64,000 bases of DNA from Bacillus rhizoplanae (GTDB lineage: Bacteria > Bacillota > Bacilli > Bacillales > Bacillaceae_G), in assembly GCF_917563915.1 (NCBI RefSeq), contig NZ_CAKJTI010000001.1:62001-126000 (forward strand), in the 5' to 3' direction. Shown here piece by piece: positions 37,050-46,402 of this stretch. The notes beneath the pieces are model-generated. The model saw nothing but the letters and a program-made list of their open reading frames with translations, was not told where the DNA came from and ran no database searches. Both the position numbers and the translations under genes were made by a program. Positions within the stretch are counted from its first letter, which is position 1. Every line of letters starts with the position of its first letter.

Positions 37050-37101
37050 AATTGGTTTCGAACTAATCGGGTTCTTACTGTCCATAAATGCGGGGTAAAT
37101 A
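37050..37101 (-). repeat. bcr1-like remnant, copy I
   Basis: GTTTCGAACTAATCGGGTTC, TTACTGTCCATAAATGCGGGG and TAAATAAA recall the GTTGAACCAATCGGGCTCTTACTGCCC...GCGGGATAAA half of the element; the other half is not recognisable. Confidence 0.55.
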
Positions 37102-37130
37102 AAACCAGGAAAGCAACAGCTTTCCTGGTG
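37097..37130 (-). terminator. Terminator of the His-rich protein gene
   Basis: On the minus strand ACCAGGAAAGC-TGTT-GCTTTCCTGGT followed by TTTATTT. Confidence 0.85.
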
Positions 37131-37143
37131 GTAATGACTTCTA

Positions 37144-37452
37144 TTAGAAAACGATAGCTACAACATCATGTGGGCAAACACGTAATAAACCTCCACCAGG
37201 TATACTACCTCCTGAGAAAAGTGCTACGCCATTTGAGAAGCCTTCAAATCTAACGTTGGTGAAAGTACCATTATCTCTAATTGTTAATAGAGTAATTAAA
37301 GTACCGACAGTAATATTTCTAAGAACATTGCATAAACGAGATCTATGATCATCATCGTGTTTTATGTGGTGATGGTGATCGCGATCGCGATCGCGTCGAT
37401 GACAGTCATCGCGTCGATGACAGTCATCGTGAAATCCAAAACATCCGAACAT
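37144..37452 (-). CDS. His/Asp/Arg-rich small protein, possibly spore surface
   Basis: A 102-residue product: a cysteine-containing head (FGCFGFHDD), a charged repeat tract (CHRRDDCHRRDRDRDHHHH), then a compact domain (LRNITVGTLITLLTIRDNG, FEGFSNGVALFSGG, VCPHDVVAIVF). The repeat tract comes from DNA repeats, two 18 bp units and three GATCGC units. The Cys/His-rich head suggests metal binding or cross-linking as in coat proteins; this is inference. AAGGGGGTG precedes ATG 37452. Family not recognised. Confidence 0.65.
   Translation of the reverse strand: MFGCFGFHDDCHRRDDCHRRDRDRDHHHHIKHDDDHRSRLCNVLRNITVGTLITLLTIRDNGTFTNVRFEGFSNGVALFSGGSIPGGGLLRVCPHDVVAIVF
37384..37434. repeat. In-frame tandem repeats (GATCGC x3 and 18 bp x2)
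   Basis: Inside the His-rich gene: GATCGCGATCGCGATCGC, then two units of GTCGATGACAGTCATCGC. Each long unit contains the perfect palindrome GATGAC-N-GTCATC, so the tract can fold on itself. Confidence 0.85.
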
Positions 37453-37647
37453 AATTCTCACCCCCTTCACATTAATAAGATATGCTTTAGGTACATGCTT
37501 TGCTTGGACACAGTAAAGAATTTTTTTAGATTTTTTCCTATTTTATAGGAAAAGAATAAGTTTTTTAGGTAGAATGTTGTTATTCTCCTTATAACATATG
37601 AAAAGAGGGAAATGAGAGTTTGGACAAAAATCTGATATGAATATAAA

Positions 37648-37679
37648 AAAGACTGCCCCTTTTTTAAAGGCAGTCTTTA
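37648..37679 (-). terminator. Terminator of the 72-residue membrane protein gene
   Basis: AAAGACTGCC / GGCAGTCTTT arms flanked by A- and T-runs, overlapping the gene's stop codon. Confidence 0.8.
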
Positions 37680-37895
37680 TATTTTTTTGCTTTTATATAA
37701 AACAATGATATATACAGGAAGTGCTAATAGTAGTGGTGCAACGGAGCGAGCAGCATGCTGACCAATTTCGGACTGAAGCGCTGTTTCTTTTGAAAACTGT
37801 AGCATCGCAATATTTGTCATATCTCCAACGAAGTATAGAAGTAGTACTGTGACTAGATAGCACAATATTGCGATAAAGCTTCCAGATAAATTCAA
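37677..37895 (-). CDS. Small membrane protein of unknown function
   Basis: A 72-residue product with two predicted helices (SFIAILCYLVTVLLLYFVGD and VAPLLLALPVYIIVLY) and a short hydrophilic loop. TTG 37895 is chosen because GTGAGGGA lies before it; an alternative TTG is at 37919. No family recognised. Confidence 0.55.
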   Translation of the reverse strand: MNLSGSFIAILCYLVTVLLLYFVGDMTNIAMLQFSKETALQSEIGQHAARSVAPLLLALPVYIIVLYKSKKI

Positions 37896-37970
37896 CGAAA
37901 ATCCCTCACTTGTTATCAATTTGTTACTATTGTATCATAATTGTAACAAAAAATCATCTTTAGATTACAG

Positions 37971-38121
37971 TCTGCTATTCCTAGGTAGTTATCCCCTCTT
38001 AATATTTAGAGAGAAGTGAAGAAAATAGATGGAGAATAGCTGCTGTCACGTGCCTGGTTGGTGAGAGCTTTCCGTTAGTGAGAGATGAAAAAAACCTCCA
38101 CTAATGGAGGTTTCACTTTAT
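37971..38121 (+). repeat. bcr1-like element, copy J (about 150 bp, diverged 5' end)
   Basis: Degenerate left end (CTGCTATTCCTAGGTAGTT), then AGAGAGAAGTGAAGAAAATA, GGTTGGTGAGAGCTTTCCG, and an intact right end CTAATGGAGGTTTCACTTTAT. Its terminal TTTAT holds the stop codon of the leftward nitroreductase gene. Confidence 0.85.
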
Positions 38122-38738
38122 TTTGCCCATTCTGTTACTTGTTCTACGCTCATGCGTGGTGCTGGGTGCCCCTCTAATGTAGATTCACCAATTGTAATTA
38201 ACATAATTGGAAGGTAGCGAGAAGACAGGTTAAACTCTTCCATTAATGCTTGCGGGTTAAAACCTCCGATTGCACATGTATCCCAACCAGTTGCTTTTGC
38301 TGCAAGCATAAGTTGCATTGCTGCTAAAGAGGCATTAGAGAATGCGGCATCGCGTGGGTATTGTTCACGTTGATATGCACTTTCAATATTTTGTGCCAAA
38401 CGATTTTTTGCTTCTTCTTGCATAAGTCCTTGTTCTACAAGTGGACCGTATACAGCATCAACATTTTTATATGCTTCTAAGTCACCTAATATAGCGACAA
38501 CTGCAGATGCATCAAGAATTTGTTGTTGATTATATGCGATTGGATGCAAGCGGCGTTGTACATCTTCTCCTTGGAATACAAGGAATTTCCAGTGTTGTAA
38601 ATTCCATGCCGATGGTGCTTGGCCAGCAGCTTTTAAAATATCATATAGTTCCTCTTTTGAAATCTCTTTTTCAGGGTTGAAAGCACGATTAGATGTACGT
38701 TCGTATAAAACAGTAAAGAAATCTTGCTGTGTCATCAT
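38118..38738 (-). CDS. NAD(P)H nitroreductase (MhqN/YodC-like)
   Basis: A 206-residue FMN-dependent oxidoreductase with the nitroreductase start YERTSNRAFNPEKEISKEEL, the FMN motif GQAPSAWNLQHWKF and GWDTCAIGGFNPQALMEEFN near the end. Homologues reduce quinones and nitro compounds in thiol/quinone stress. GGAGG precedes ATG 38738 (ATG 38735 is equally possible). The stop codon is formed by the end of a bcr1-like element. A 15 bp palindrome lies upstream. Confidence 0.87.
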   Translation of the reverse strand: MMTQQDFFTVLYERTSNRAFNPEKEISKEELYDILKAAGQAPSAWNLQHWKFLVFQGEDVQRRLHPIAYNQQQILDASAVVAILGDLEAYKNVDAVYGPLVEQGLMQEEAKNRLAQNIESAYQREQYPRDAAFSNASLAAMQLMLAAKATGWDTCAIGGFNPQALMEEFNLSSRYLPIMLITIGESTLEGHPAPRMSVEQVTEWAK

Positions 38739-38795
38739 AATTCCTCCAAGCTTTGTTTCTATTTGTAAATGAGTTGAATATAAAAATGTTCTTAA

Positions 38796-38810
38796 CTTAC
38801 ATTTTGTAAG
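38796..38810 (-). promoter_or_regulatory. Palindrome CTTACA-TTT-TGTAAG upstream of the nitroreductase gene
   Basis: Perfect 6 bp arms around three bases, about 60 bases before the start codon: a plausible operator for a MarR/HxlR-type quinone-stress repressor, but the cognate regulator is unknown. Confidence 0.45.
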
Positions 38811-38953
38811 CAGATACTGTAAAAGGATATAATATATGCAGTTCTATTGTCAAGTGTTTTAAAAAAGATATGAATAAAAGAAGATATTCGCACAAACGTC
38901 TCACTTATTGTTGTCATACAATAAAAAGATGATACGGGGCTTCAAAAGGTTTC

Positions 38954-39056
38954 TATAACGTGAAACTGCCATGTGATGGTTTGTTGAACAAATCAAGTTC
39001 TTATAAGTGATGAACTCTATCGTAAGGGATTCTTAAGCTTGTAAGAATGGGATAAA
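38954..39056 (-). repeat. bcr1-like remnant, copy K (about 103 bp)
   Basis: ATAACGTGAAACTGCCATGTG, GGTTTGTTGAACAAATCAAG and a decayed tail ending GAATGGGATAAA. It lies directly upstream of the diguanylate cyclase gene and ends five bases before its start codon, so it contributes that gene's leader. Confidence 0.65.
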
Positions 39057-39060
39057 TGAA

Positions 39061-40371
39061 GTGAGTGAAAGCCTAGTGGTGAACATTCTGCATTTTTTAT
39101 TGGAACATACAGTTTTTCAAAATGTATTACAAGATCTCGATGTGAATGTATTGTATATTGAAGAAGGTCATAATCAACAACATACAGTTGCAGCGTTAAA
39201 GCCAAAGTGCTTGTTTTTGGCACATAGTTTTAAGGACGGGAAAATATTGTTTGAAAAAGTTCAACCACAAATCGTAATTATATATATTTCTGACTCTTCT
39301 CAAGTCGAATTTGTAAAAGAATTATTTACTTCAGATATTTCTTTTATCATTGTATGGAGTGAACAAGTTACATCTCAATTTGTTGACCTTATTAAACTTG
39401 GGGTACGAAACATTGTGTTACCTCCAATTACGCCTCAATCTATACTTTCTGAAGTGCAAAAGAGTGTGTATGAATTGTCATTGTTAAAACAAGTTATATT
39501 ACAACAAGAACTACTTCAAATGATATTTGATTTTCAGAATGATTTGTTGTTTATTGTAGAAGATGACGAAATTATAGATTGCAATACAAATTTTTTACGT
39601 TTCTTCGGATATGAAGATCTCATGTCATATCATGAGCATCACATCACATTTGCTGAACATTTTGCAGAGGAGAATGGGTATTATATTGCAGAAAATGATA
39701 CAATGTGGATTGATGATTGCTTAACGAAATCAAGAAAAATCAAAATGTATAATGAGGATGAAGAAGCAACTGTGTTTTTGTTACGTATTGCTCCTTTGCC
39801 GGATGATGTAACGAGATTCATCGTTACATGTACAGATATTACAGAGTTAGAAGAAGAGTATAAAGAACAAGAGCGCTTAGCAACAATTGATTCCTTAACA
39901 AATATTTATAATCGGTTGAAGTTTCAAAGACTATTTTCACAAGGTTGGGAAACTGCTATACGAATGAGCCAATCATTTGCTCTTATTTTATTTGATCTTG
40001 ATGATTTCAAAAAAGTAAATGACACATATGGTCATGATTTTGGAGATTTAGCATTGGTACAACTAGCGGAACTTGTGACAGCAAAATTACAGCCGCATCA
40101 TGTTTTTGCACGGTGGGGCGGAGAAGAATTTATTATTTTTTTGTCTCATACAACAGAAAAAGAAGCATTTCAAATTGCGGAATCGCTTCGATTTTTTATC
40201 GAAACAAAAAAATTTTCTGGAATTTCAAATATCACAGCAAGCTTTGGGGTTGCTGCATACGAAAATGGAATTACGAAAGAAATATTGATGCATCGAGCAG
40301 ATGTTGCATTATATGAAGCGAAGAACAAGGGGAAAAATCAAGTGTGCTTATATAGAAAAGAAAAAATGTAA
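39061..40371 (+). CDS. PAS-GGDEF diguanylate cyclase
   Basis: Predicted to make cyclic di-GMP. The 436-residue product has a receiver-like N-terminal region (about 1-140) without a clear phospho-Asp pocket, a PAS-like domain (about 155-265), and a GGDEF domain (DSLTNIYNRLKFQRL, FDLDDFKKVNDTYGHDFGD, ARWGGEEFIIFLS). The active site GGEEF is intact, but the RxxD inhibitory site five residues before it is missing (QPHH), suggesting no product inhibition. GTG 39061 is preceded only by a bcr1 remnant and a weak GGGAT site, so the start is uncertain. Confidence 0.88.
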   Translation: MSESLVVNILHFLLEHTVFQNVLQDLDVNVLYIEEGHNQQHTVAALKPKCLFLAHSFKDGKILFEKVQPQIVIIYISDSSQVEFVKELFTSDISFIIVWSEQVTSQFVDLIKLGVRNIVLPPITPQSILSEVQKSVYELSLLKQVILQQELLQMIFDFQNDLLFIVEDDEIIDCNTNFLRFFGYEDLMSYHEHHITFAEHFAEENGYYIAENDTMWIDDCLTKSRKIKMYNEDEEATVFLLRIAPLPDDVTRFIVTCTDITELEEEYKEQERLATIDSLTNIYNRLKFQRLFSQGWETAIRMSQSFALILFDLDDFKKVNDTYGHDFGDLALVQLAELVTAKLQPHHVFARWGGEEFIIFLSHTTEKEAFQIAESLRFFIETKKFSGISNITASFGVAAYENGITKEILMHRADVALYEAKNKGKNQVCLYRKEKM

Positions 40372-40379
40372 CATGTTTT

Positions 40380-40406
40380 CGCAACAAATTGTTGCGATTT
40401 TTTTTT
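40380..40406 (+). terminator. Terminator after the GGDEF gene
   Basis: CGCAACA-AAT-TGTTGCG followed by a long T-run. Confidence 0.85.
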
Positions 40407-40466
40407 ATTGTCGGATAATGGTGAGGGAGGAATAATTATTTAAGATGCGATGGAGGATTTTTAGAA

Positions 40467-41579
40467 ATGAAGACGTTATGGAGTGCAATTATTTTTTTTC
40501 TTTCTATTATATTAGTTGGGAGCTATTTCTTTTTTAAAGTACCTGCTAAAAAAGAAGCAAAGTCAATAAAAACAATACCCTCTACTGATACAATAAAAGA
40601 AAAAGAAAAAGAAATTGATTATACGGCTGTTGCACAAAAACTAGAACAATATTTAAAAGATAAACAATTTAATGGCTCAGTTCTCGTTTCATATCAAGGC
40701 CGTACAATATTAGATAAAGGGTATGGCTATGCGGATGTACAAAAACAAATTGAAAATACACCGCAAACAAAATATCGAATTGGTTCTATTACAAAAACGA
40801 CAATTGCCGGGTCGATTCTACAGTTGCAAGAACAAGGAAAAATAAATATACAGGATAACGTGAATAAATATATTCCTTCTTTTCCTGCTAATAAAAATAT
40901 TACGTTGTATCATTTATTAACGCATACATCGGGAATCCCTGATCATGGAAAAGGGAAAGTCAATGCGGCATCCCGTCTTAATTTAGTGACATGGATTGGA
41001 CAACAGTCAACTGCTTTTCAACCTGGAAGTGGCTGGTTATATTCAGATTATAATTATATGTTGCTAGCTTATATTCTAGAAAAAAGCTCGGGACAATCTG
41101 TAGCACAATACGTTACAGATCATATTTTTATTCCCGCGGGAATGACAGAGTCAGGTATGGGGGAGACACCAGCAGGAGATGTGAATTTTTCAAAAGGATA
41201 TAAAAAGAAAGAGAATGAACTGGTGCTAGCGCCTAAATTAGCAATGAATTGGTTATATGGATGCGGAGAGATGTATACAACGGTGCATGATATGAAAAAG
41301 CTGGATGAAGCAATTATGACAGGTAAGCTTATTTCTGCTGAAAGCTTAAAATTAATGCTAACACCATCCTCAGAAAAAAAATATGCATTTAGCTTATATA
41401 TATATCCAGATTATTATCATAATCATGGTGTACTTGCGGGATGGAATACATTTAACAATTTTAATTGGGATAAACAATTATTTGTAATTGCATTTTCAAA
41501 TGTGCAAAATGGAATTGATGATGAGTTTAATACTGAGTTTCGTAAACTGGTGAGTGATTTATTAGAGAAAAGGGGATGA
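40467..41579 (+). CDS. Serine hydrolase of the beta-lactamase/PBP-like family
   Basis: A 370-residue membrane-anchored or secreted protein with an N-terminal hydrophobic segment (LWSAIIFFLSIILVGSYFFF). The class C-like catalytic motifs are present: SITK in RIGSITKTTIAG, YSDYN (YxN) in WLYSDYNYMLLAYILE, and HNHG in place of KTG. Family members hydrolyse D-amino peptides or esters; not necessarily a resistance enzyme. GGAGG is 11 bases before ATG 40467. Followed four bases later by the dehydrogenase gene, so probably an operon. Confidence 0.85.
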   Translation: MKTLWSAIIFFLSIILVGSYFFFKVPAKKEAKSIKTIPSTDTIKEKEKEIDYTAVAQKLEQYLKDKQFNGSVLVSYQGRTILDKGYGYADVQKQIENTPQTKYRIGSITKTTIAGSILQLQEQGKINIQDNVNKYIPSFPANKNITLYHLLTHTSGIPDHGKGKVNAASRLNLVTWIGQQSTAFQPGSGWLYSDYNYMLLAYILEKSSGQSVAQYVTDHIFIPAGMTESGMGETPAGDVNFSKGYKKKENELVLAPKLAMNWLYGCGEMYTTVHDMKKLDEAIMTGKLISAESLKLMLTPSSEKKYAFSLYIYPDYYHNHGVLAGWNTFNNFNWDKQLFVIAFSNVQNGIDDEFNTEFRKLVSDLLEKRG

Positions 41580-41583
41580 GAAG

Positions 41584-42468
41584 ATGAAGCAGATATTGCC
41601 ACCGGCTTCTATTGGTTTTGTTGGTACAGGTGTTATGGGAAAAAGTATGGTGCGTCATTTATTAAAAGCTGGTTATACTGTTTATGTATATAATCGTACA
41701 AAAGAAAAAACAGCAGCTTTGATTGAAGAAGGTGCGTACTGGTGTGATTCTCCTAAGGAAATTGTAAGAACAGTGGATGTTGTAATGACTATGGTTGGTT
41801 ATCCACATGATGTGGAAGAAGTATACTTTGGTGCAGGGGGAATTCTTACTCATGCAGAACGAGGGACGATTACGATTGACTTTACAACATCAACACCAAC
41901 TCTTGCGAAACGTATTTATGAAGAAGGGAAGAGCAAAGGAATTCATGTATTAGATGCCCCGGTATCGGGCGGAGATATCGGAGCAAAAGAAGGAAGCCTT
42001 GCGATTATGATCGGTGGGGATGAAGAAGTATATGAAGCATGCTTGCCGTTATTTGAATTGTTAGGTAAAAACATTATGTTGCAAGGAAATGCGGGTAGTG
42101 GCCAACATACAAAAATGTGCAACCAAATTGCGATTGCATCTAATATGCTTGGTGTATGTGAAGCACTTGCTTATGCAAAAAAGGCAGGTTTACATCCAGA
42201 AAAAGTGTTACAAAGTATTTCTACTGGTGCCGCAGGTAGCTGGTCATTAAGTAATTTAGCACCGCGCATGTTACAAGGTGATTTTGAACCAGGATTTTAC
42301 GTGAAACATTTTATTAAGGATATGAAAATTGCGTTAGCAGAAGCAGAACAATTTGGATTATCTGCGCCTGGCTTAGCTCTTGCGCGAGAATTATATGAAC
42401 AATTGATGCAAGACGGTGAAGAAAATAGCGGAACACAGGCATTATATAAACGATACATAAAGGAGTGA
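41584..42468 (+). CDS. Beta-hydroxyacid dehydrogenase (3-hydroxyisobutyrate dehydrogenase-like)
   Basis: A 294-residue NAD(P)-dependent oxidoreductase: Rossmann motif GFVGTGVMGKSMVRHLLKAG, substrate-binding DAPVSGGDIGAKEGSLAIM, and the catalytic Lys in GNAGSGQHTKMCNQI. It resembles B. subtilis YkwC. The substrate may be a short beta-hydroxyacid or tartronate semialdehyde; sequence cannot tell. Linked to flanking genes by gaps of four bases. Confidence 0.88.
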   Translation: MKQILPPASIGFVGTGVMGKSMVRHLLKAGYTVYVYNRTKEKTAALIEEGAYWCDSPKEIVRTVDVVMTMVGYPHDVEEVYFGAGGILTHAERGTITIDFTTSTPTLAKRIYEEGKSKGIHVLDAPVSGGDIGAKEGSLAIMIGGDEEVYEACLPLFELLGKNIMLQGNAGSGQHTKMCNQIAIASNMLGVCEALAYAKKAGLHPEKVLQSISTGAAGSWSLSNLAPRMLQGDFEPGFYVKHFIKDMKIALAEAEQFGLSAPGLALARELYEQLMQDGEENSGTQALYKRYIKE

Positions 42469-42472
42469 GTGT

Positions 42473-42805
42473 ATGGGTTTAGAGAAATTTGATAATATCA
42501 TTGATACGGTACAGCGCGCAGCAACAATTCATATTAATGATAAGCAACTGGCTGCGTTTAAAAAGAAGTATAGTTTTGAACCGGTATTTGAATATGGTAG
42601 AGATGAAACAGGTCGTTATGTCATTCGAACAACGAAAGAAATGCTAGAAGAGATGGAATTTTATTTAGCGTTAAAGTACGAACGTGATCTCATTGATTTA
42701 TATATGAATGCAGAAGTAGACGGGAAATTTTATGTTTCGGTTAGTTATGGAGAGGATGCACTTCATTTACAGGAGCTATTTCAATTTTTAGAAGAAAATA
42801 AATAA
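42473..42805 (+). CDS. Conserved hypothetical protein
   Basis: A 110-residue soluble, acidic protein (FDNIIDTVQRAATIHINDKQ near the start, EEMEFYLALKYERDLIDLYM later). No named family recognised. It follows the dehydrogenase by four bases with AAAGGAG-like sequence, so it is the last gene of that operon, and a terminator follows its stop. Confidence 0.65.
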   Translation: MGLEKFDNIIDTVQRAATIHINDKQLAAFKKKYSFEPVFEYGRDETGRYVIRTTKEMLEEMEFYLALKYERDLIDLYMNAEVDGKFYVSVSYGEDALHLQELFQFLEENK

Positions 42806-42834
42806 AAAAGTCCTCATATGAGGACTTTTTTATT
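42804..42834. terminator. Bidirectional terminator
   Basis: AAAAAAGTCCTCATATGAGGACTTTTTT, shared by the rightward operon and the leftward gene that follows. Confidence 0.88.
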
Positions 42835-43112
42835 TAGGAAAGGCCTGTTGCTCGGCGTGCTTTTTCAATTGGAAAGGGAATGACTTCAGCCATTCTAGTT
42901 CGAGTAAATCGTTTTGTGCGAGAATGACGTAATATATATAGTGCAAACAGTAAACAAACAGGAATTGCACCATATAAACCGAAAAATAAAGCGCTTACAG
43001 AAGATGCGACAAAACCAATCATACCAACTTCTAATTCCTCCATAATGGCTCCCACAACAGCAGGTATAGACCCGCAAACGACACCGAAAAGAATGGCTAA
43101 AATTAACTCCAT
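42834..43112 (-). CDS. Small membrane protein of unknown function
   Basis: A 92-residue product with two or three helices (LILAILFGVVCGSIPAVVGA and FVASSVSALFFGLYGAIPVC) and a basic C-terminal tail rich in Arg (SRTKRFTRTRMAE). AGGAGGAAGGG precedes ATG 43112. No family recognised. Confidence 0.6.
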   Translation of the reverse strand: MELILAILFGVVCGSIPAVVGAIMEELEVGMIGFVASSVSALFFGLYGAIPVCLLFALYILRHSRTKRFTRTRMAEVIPFPIEKARRATGLS

Positions 43113-43237
43113 GTATTCCCTTCCTCCTTTTTACAATTCCACTTGTTTTTTCTATTATTTGTATTATAACACATTTTAAACAGAATATTCAGAAAAAGTT
43201 CATAAAATGTTCATAAAATTGTAAAAAATTATTCAAC

Positions 43238-43276
43238 AAAAAAAGCAGGGTTATCTCCATGTATGAAATAACCCTG
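43238..43276 (-). terminator. Terminator of the mtnWXBD operon
   Basis: CAGGGTTAT / ATAACCCTG arms; on the minus strand CTTTTTTTG follows. A second A/T-rich inverted repeat lies at 43305-43344, just after the mtnD stop. Confidence 0.8.
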
Positions 43277-43304
43277 TCCATAGGAGAATGTATATATGTA
43301 GAGT

Positions 43305-43344
43305 GAATAAAAGGAAGGAAAAGGGGAATCCCTTCTTTTTATTC
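43305..43344 (-). other. Inverted repeat just downstream of mtnD
   Basis: GAATAAAAGGAAGG / CCTTCTTTTTATTC arms with a ~12-base loop; could stabilise the mtnD 3' end ahead of the main terminator. Confidence 0.5.
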
Positions 43345-43355
43345 AACGTACTACT

Positions 43356-43868
43356 TTAGTAAATAGGAACCCAACCTTCAGTTGTCACAAAAATACGAAT
43401 TGCCACGACCTGACGATCATCTTGAAGCGTAAAGTAATGTCTCGTGTTTTCAGGAACCGAGATTAAATCCCCTGGTTCAAGTTCAACATCAAAGAAACGA
43501 CCATCTTTTCCTTGAATGGCAAAAATGCCATGTCCGCTGACGATAAAGCGAACTTCATCATCGGTATGATGGTGTTCATGTTTAAAGTTTACTAACAATT
43601 CATCTAAATTCGGTGTTGCATGAGAAAGTGAGATGACATCGCTCGCTTGATAGCCACGGCGCTTAGAAACATCAGCAATTTCTTCTGCGAACACTTCTAA
43701 AATTTCTTTCTTATTTTCATCAGTTAATGCATAGTTTTCTTGTAAATGAACAGGAAGCTTTGTAATATCCCATTTCTCATACAAAACATCTTCATTTTGT
43801 AAAAACTGTTGTACTTCTATTTCTTTTTCAATACGAGTGTTAACTTCATGAATACGAATTTGCACCAT
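43356..43868 (-). CDS. mtnD: Acireductone dioxygenase
   Basis: Cleaves acireductone with oxygen to give the keto-acid precursor of methionine (Fe form) in methionine salvage. The 170-residue cupin has the metal motif [20 protein letters not shown] and [15 protein letters not shown]. Last gene of mtnWXBD; its start overlaps mtnB by 23 bases. Confidence 0.95.
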   Translation of the reverse strand: MVQIRIHEVNTRIEKEIEVQQFLQNEDVLYEKWDITKLPVHLQENYALTDENKKEILEVFAEEIADVSKRRGYQASDVISLSHATPNLDELLVNFKHEHHHTDDEVRFIVSGHGIFAIQGKDGRFFDVELEPGDLISVPENTRHYFTLQDDRQVVAIRIFVTTEGWVPIY

Positions 43869-44484
43869 GTTGAACGCCTCCTTTAATTGATAACAGTTTA
43901 ATATGAAATTGGAATAGAAACTCGTATGCTTCTAATCTCTTTTTTGTATCAAAGCTATCTTTTCCCCATACTGTAATGCCGTGATTGCGAATTAAAATAG
44001 CTCCTGCATCTTCGCGAATATGATTGCGGAATTGCTCACCTAACGTTGGAATATGAGCGTAATTTTCAATGATTGGAATACGAATAGAAGCTCCTTCTTC
44101 CCAAATATTGAGTGCTTTAATAATTTCTTGATTACAGAACACAACTTCTTTTTCGTGTACATTTGTAATGACATTGTTATCGGTTGTATGAACGTGCAAG
44201 ACGCATGCAGCGTTTGTATGATTATAAATGTGAGTGTGCAACAATGTTTCTGCAGAAGGACGTAAATCTGTTTCTAAAACAGGATCACCATTTTGATCAA
44301 CTAACAGAAAGTCATCTGGTGTTGTTTTTGTTTTATCTCTTCCGCTTGCTGTAATGAGAAAGGTAAGTGGATTGTCACTCACTTTTATTGAAATATTTCC
44401 GCTTGTTGCTGGAAACCAGTTCCGGTCGGTTAATTCTTTTTTCAGTTCACTCAGTTCTTGCCATTGACGAAATAGTTGTTTCAC
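43846..44484 (-). CDS. mtnB: Methylthioribulose-1-phosphate dehydratase
   Basis: Zinc-dependent class II aldolase-like enzyme of methionine salvage; 212 residues with [14 protein letters not shown], zinc-binding HVHTTDNN and [14 protein letters not shown]. Its substrate is made by MtnA, whose gene in this window is a remnant. Overlaps mtnX by four bases (ATGA). Confidence 0.95.
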   Translation of the reverse strand: MKQLFRQWQELSELKKELTDRNWFPATSGNISIKVSDNPLTFLITASGRDKTKTTPDDFLLVDQNGDPVLETDLRPSAETLLHTHIYNHTNAACVLHVHTTDNNVITNVHEKEVVFCNQEIIKALNIWEEGASIRIPIIENYAHIPTLGEQFRNHIREDAGAILIRNHGITVWGKDSFDTKKRLEAYEFLFQFHIKLLSIKGGVQHGANSYS

Positions 44485-45140
44485 TTTATCACCTCCAACA
44501 ATTGCTTCACTTCGCTTTGTATATCGTGAAATGTTTCAAACGGTGTATAAGAAATGTGATGTTCTTTACATTTTGTAATAAGAAAGTCACGAGCAAATAC
44601 CTTGTCAGCAAGCTTTGCTGCTTGTAAATCTGTAATAGAATCACCAATTATGATTTTAAAATCATTTTGTGAACTTAAATTGCGAATAAGTGTTGATTTA
44701 CAAAGACCACATTCATTTTCGCAATGCTCATCACACGGATATGGCCAGTTTACTTGAACTGTTTTACCCGAAAAATCAGTTGCATTACAGTAAATTTGAT
44801 TAGAATCTATAAGTTCTTCAAGAAGTGGATAAACGAAAAAGTCCATTCCTCCTGATATAATATGAAGTGAGATGTTATTTGTTTGGACAAACTGTACGAA
44901 TTCTTCAAAACCAGAACGAATGACAGCAGATTTTTTTATGAAAGTTGTAATCTCATCTTGTAAACTTGTAGGTAATAGAGAAAAAAGTTTTCCTACACCT
45001 TCTTGAATAGAAAGTTTTTGTGATAAAATTTGTTGTTTAATTGTTTCCGCTTCTGGCGGTGCAAACTTTTCCATAATGGCAACGATATTATCGTTATTTG
45101 TAATTGTGCCATCGAAATCGCAAAAAATGTGAATGCTCAT
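44481..45140 (-). CDS. mtnX: 2-Hydroxy-3-keto-5-methylthiopentenyl-1-phosphate phosphatase
   Basis: HAD-superfamily phosphatase of methionine salvage; 219 residues, motif [14 protein letters not shown], cap region with a Cys cluster ([13 protein letters not shown]), motif [18 protein letters not shown]. Overlaps both neighbours by four bases, so the mtnWXBD operon is tightly coupled. Confidence 0.94.
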   Translation of the reverse strand: MSIHIFCDFDGTITNNDNIVAIMEKFAPPEAETIKQQILSQKLSIQEGVGKLFSLLPTSLQDEITTFIKKSAVIRSGFEEFVQFVQTNNISLHIISGGMDFFVYPLLEELIDSNQIYCNATDFSGKTVQVNWPYPCDEHCENECGLCKSTLIRNLSSQNDFKIIIGDSITDLQAAKLADKVFARDFLITKCKEHHISYTPFETFHDIQSEVKQLLEVIK

Positions 45141-46381
45141 GATTTCACCTCTTTAGAAGGGTCACCCCACAAACGAAGGGCTGCCTGTAAATCACCATCA
45201 TCAACTGCATGTAGCGGCGTGTTTGTTAGCGTAGCATCGATGGCAGTGCGAAATGCTTTTCCGCCTCCTTGTGCACCAGATGGATGTCCGTGAATACCGC
45301 CACCAGCATTAATGACGCATTGCTGACCAAAATCACGAATAAGAAGTGGAACAAATCCTGGGTGAATACCAGCGGATGGAACTGGAAAGCTTCGTTTAAA
45401 TGGTTCGTTCTCATCTGTAAGTGCTTTTGCTAGATAAAGTGCTTCTTCTTTTTTTAAAGCAACAGTTCCATAAGGTGATGGAAATAATGAGAAATCTGCG
45501 CCTGCACAGCGAAGTAGTTTACCTAGTAATAAGGAAGACGAAAATCCATATAATTCAGATGCGATGTAAGTTCCACTTACTGCTGGGTGTGCCATGATTG
45601 GGACAGAAACATCATCATCTTCCGCTAACGCTTGCAAAACATCAAGTCCATAAGCAAATGCATTAAAGAGTAATACATCAGCTCCGGCTGCAACTGCTTG
45701 TTTTGCTTTCTCTTTTAAATCATAAGTCCGTCCTGACAAATTAACGGCATATAACGTCTTATGACCATATGTTTCGTATACGGACTGCAATACTTCTTTT
45801 CCGGCTCGAATGCGTTCAGAAAGCGGTGTTAACGGATTATCAAATAAAATTTCATCATCTTTTACAATGTCTACACCACCGCTTGCTTGGTCGCGAAGCT
45901 GTGTTTTTAAATAACCGATATTACGGCCAATCATTCCTTTAAAAATACTCATGAGAAGAGGGCGGTCGTGAGCATTCAAGGTGTTTCGTATCCCATCGAT
46001 ACCAAATTTAGGACCTGGAAAACACTTTTTTATATCATCAGAAAATGTCAAATCAATTAATTTAATTTCTCCATCCAGTGATAGCTTTCCGAAAACAGTT
46101 GTAAAAATCGCTGGTAAGTCGGTACTGAAGTTAGCAGATGGGTAATGAATTTTAATAAGACCGCGTTTTACTTTTTTATCAAGGTATATATTTATTTTTT
46201 CATTATCTTCTAATTCATCTACGCTAATTACTGAGCCTTTATGTTGTTTTAATTGTTCTTGTAGTAATTGGGGTAAGTGTGTCCACGAACCAACTGTTAA
46301 ACCGAGAGCAATTTGCTCTGCTTTTTGAATTAAATTTTGAGAATCATCATGAATTAAGTATGTTGCTGTTATTCCGCTCAT
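45137..46381 (-). CDS. mtnW: 2,3-Diketo-5-methylthiopentyl-1-phosphate enolase (RuBisCO-like)
   Basis: RuBisCO-like protein enolising the diketone intermediate of methionine salvage. The 414-residue product has the carbamylated-Lys motif [15 protein letters not shown] and phosphate-binding [17 protein letters not shown] 46381 is chosen because AGGAGG is eight bases before it; ATG 46387 is too close. A SAM-I riboswitch with terminator is in the leader. Confidence 0.95.
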   Translation of the reverse strand: MSGITATYLIHDDSQNLIQKAEQIALGLTVGSWTHLPQLLQEQLKQHKGSVISVDELEDNEKINIYLDKKVKRGLIKIHYPSANFSTDLPAIFTTVFGKLSLDGEIKLIDLTFSDDIKKCFPGPKFGIDGIRNTLNAHDRPLLMSIFKGMIGRNIGYLKTQLRDQASGGVDIVKDDEILFDNPLTPLSERIRAGKEVLQSVYETYGHKTLYAVNLSGRTYDLKEKAKQAVAAGADVLLFNAFAYGLDVLQALAEDDDVSVPIMAHPAVSGTYIASELYGFSSSLLLGKLLRCAGADFSLFPSPYGTVALKKEEALYLAKALTDENEPFKRSFPVPSAGIHPGFVPLLIRDFGQQCVINAGGGIHGHPSGAQGGGKAFRTAIDATLTNTPLHAVDDGDLQAALRLWGDPSKEVKS

Positions 46382-46402
46382 TTTCATAACCTCCTAGTCG
46401 AA

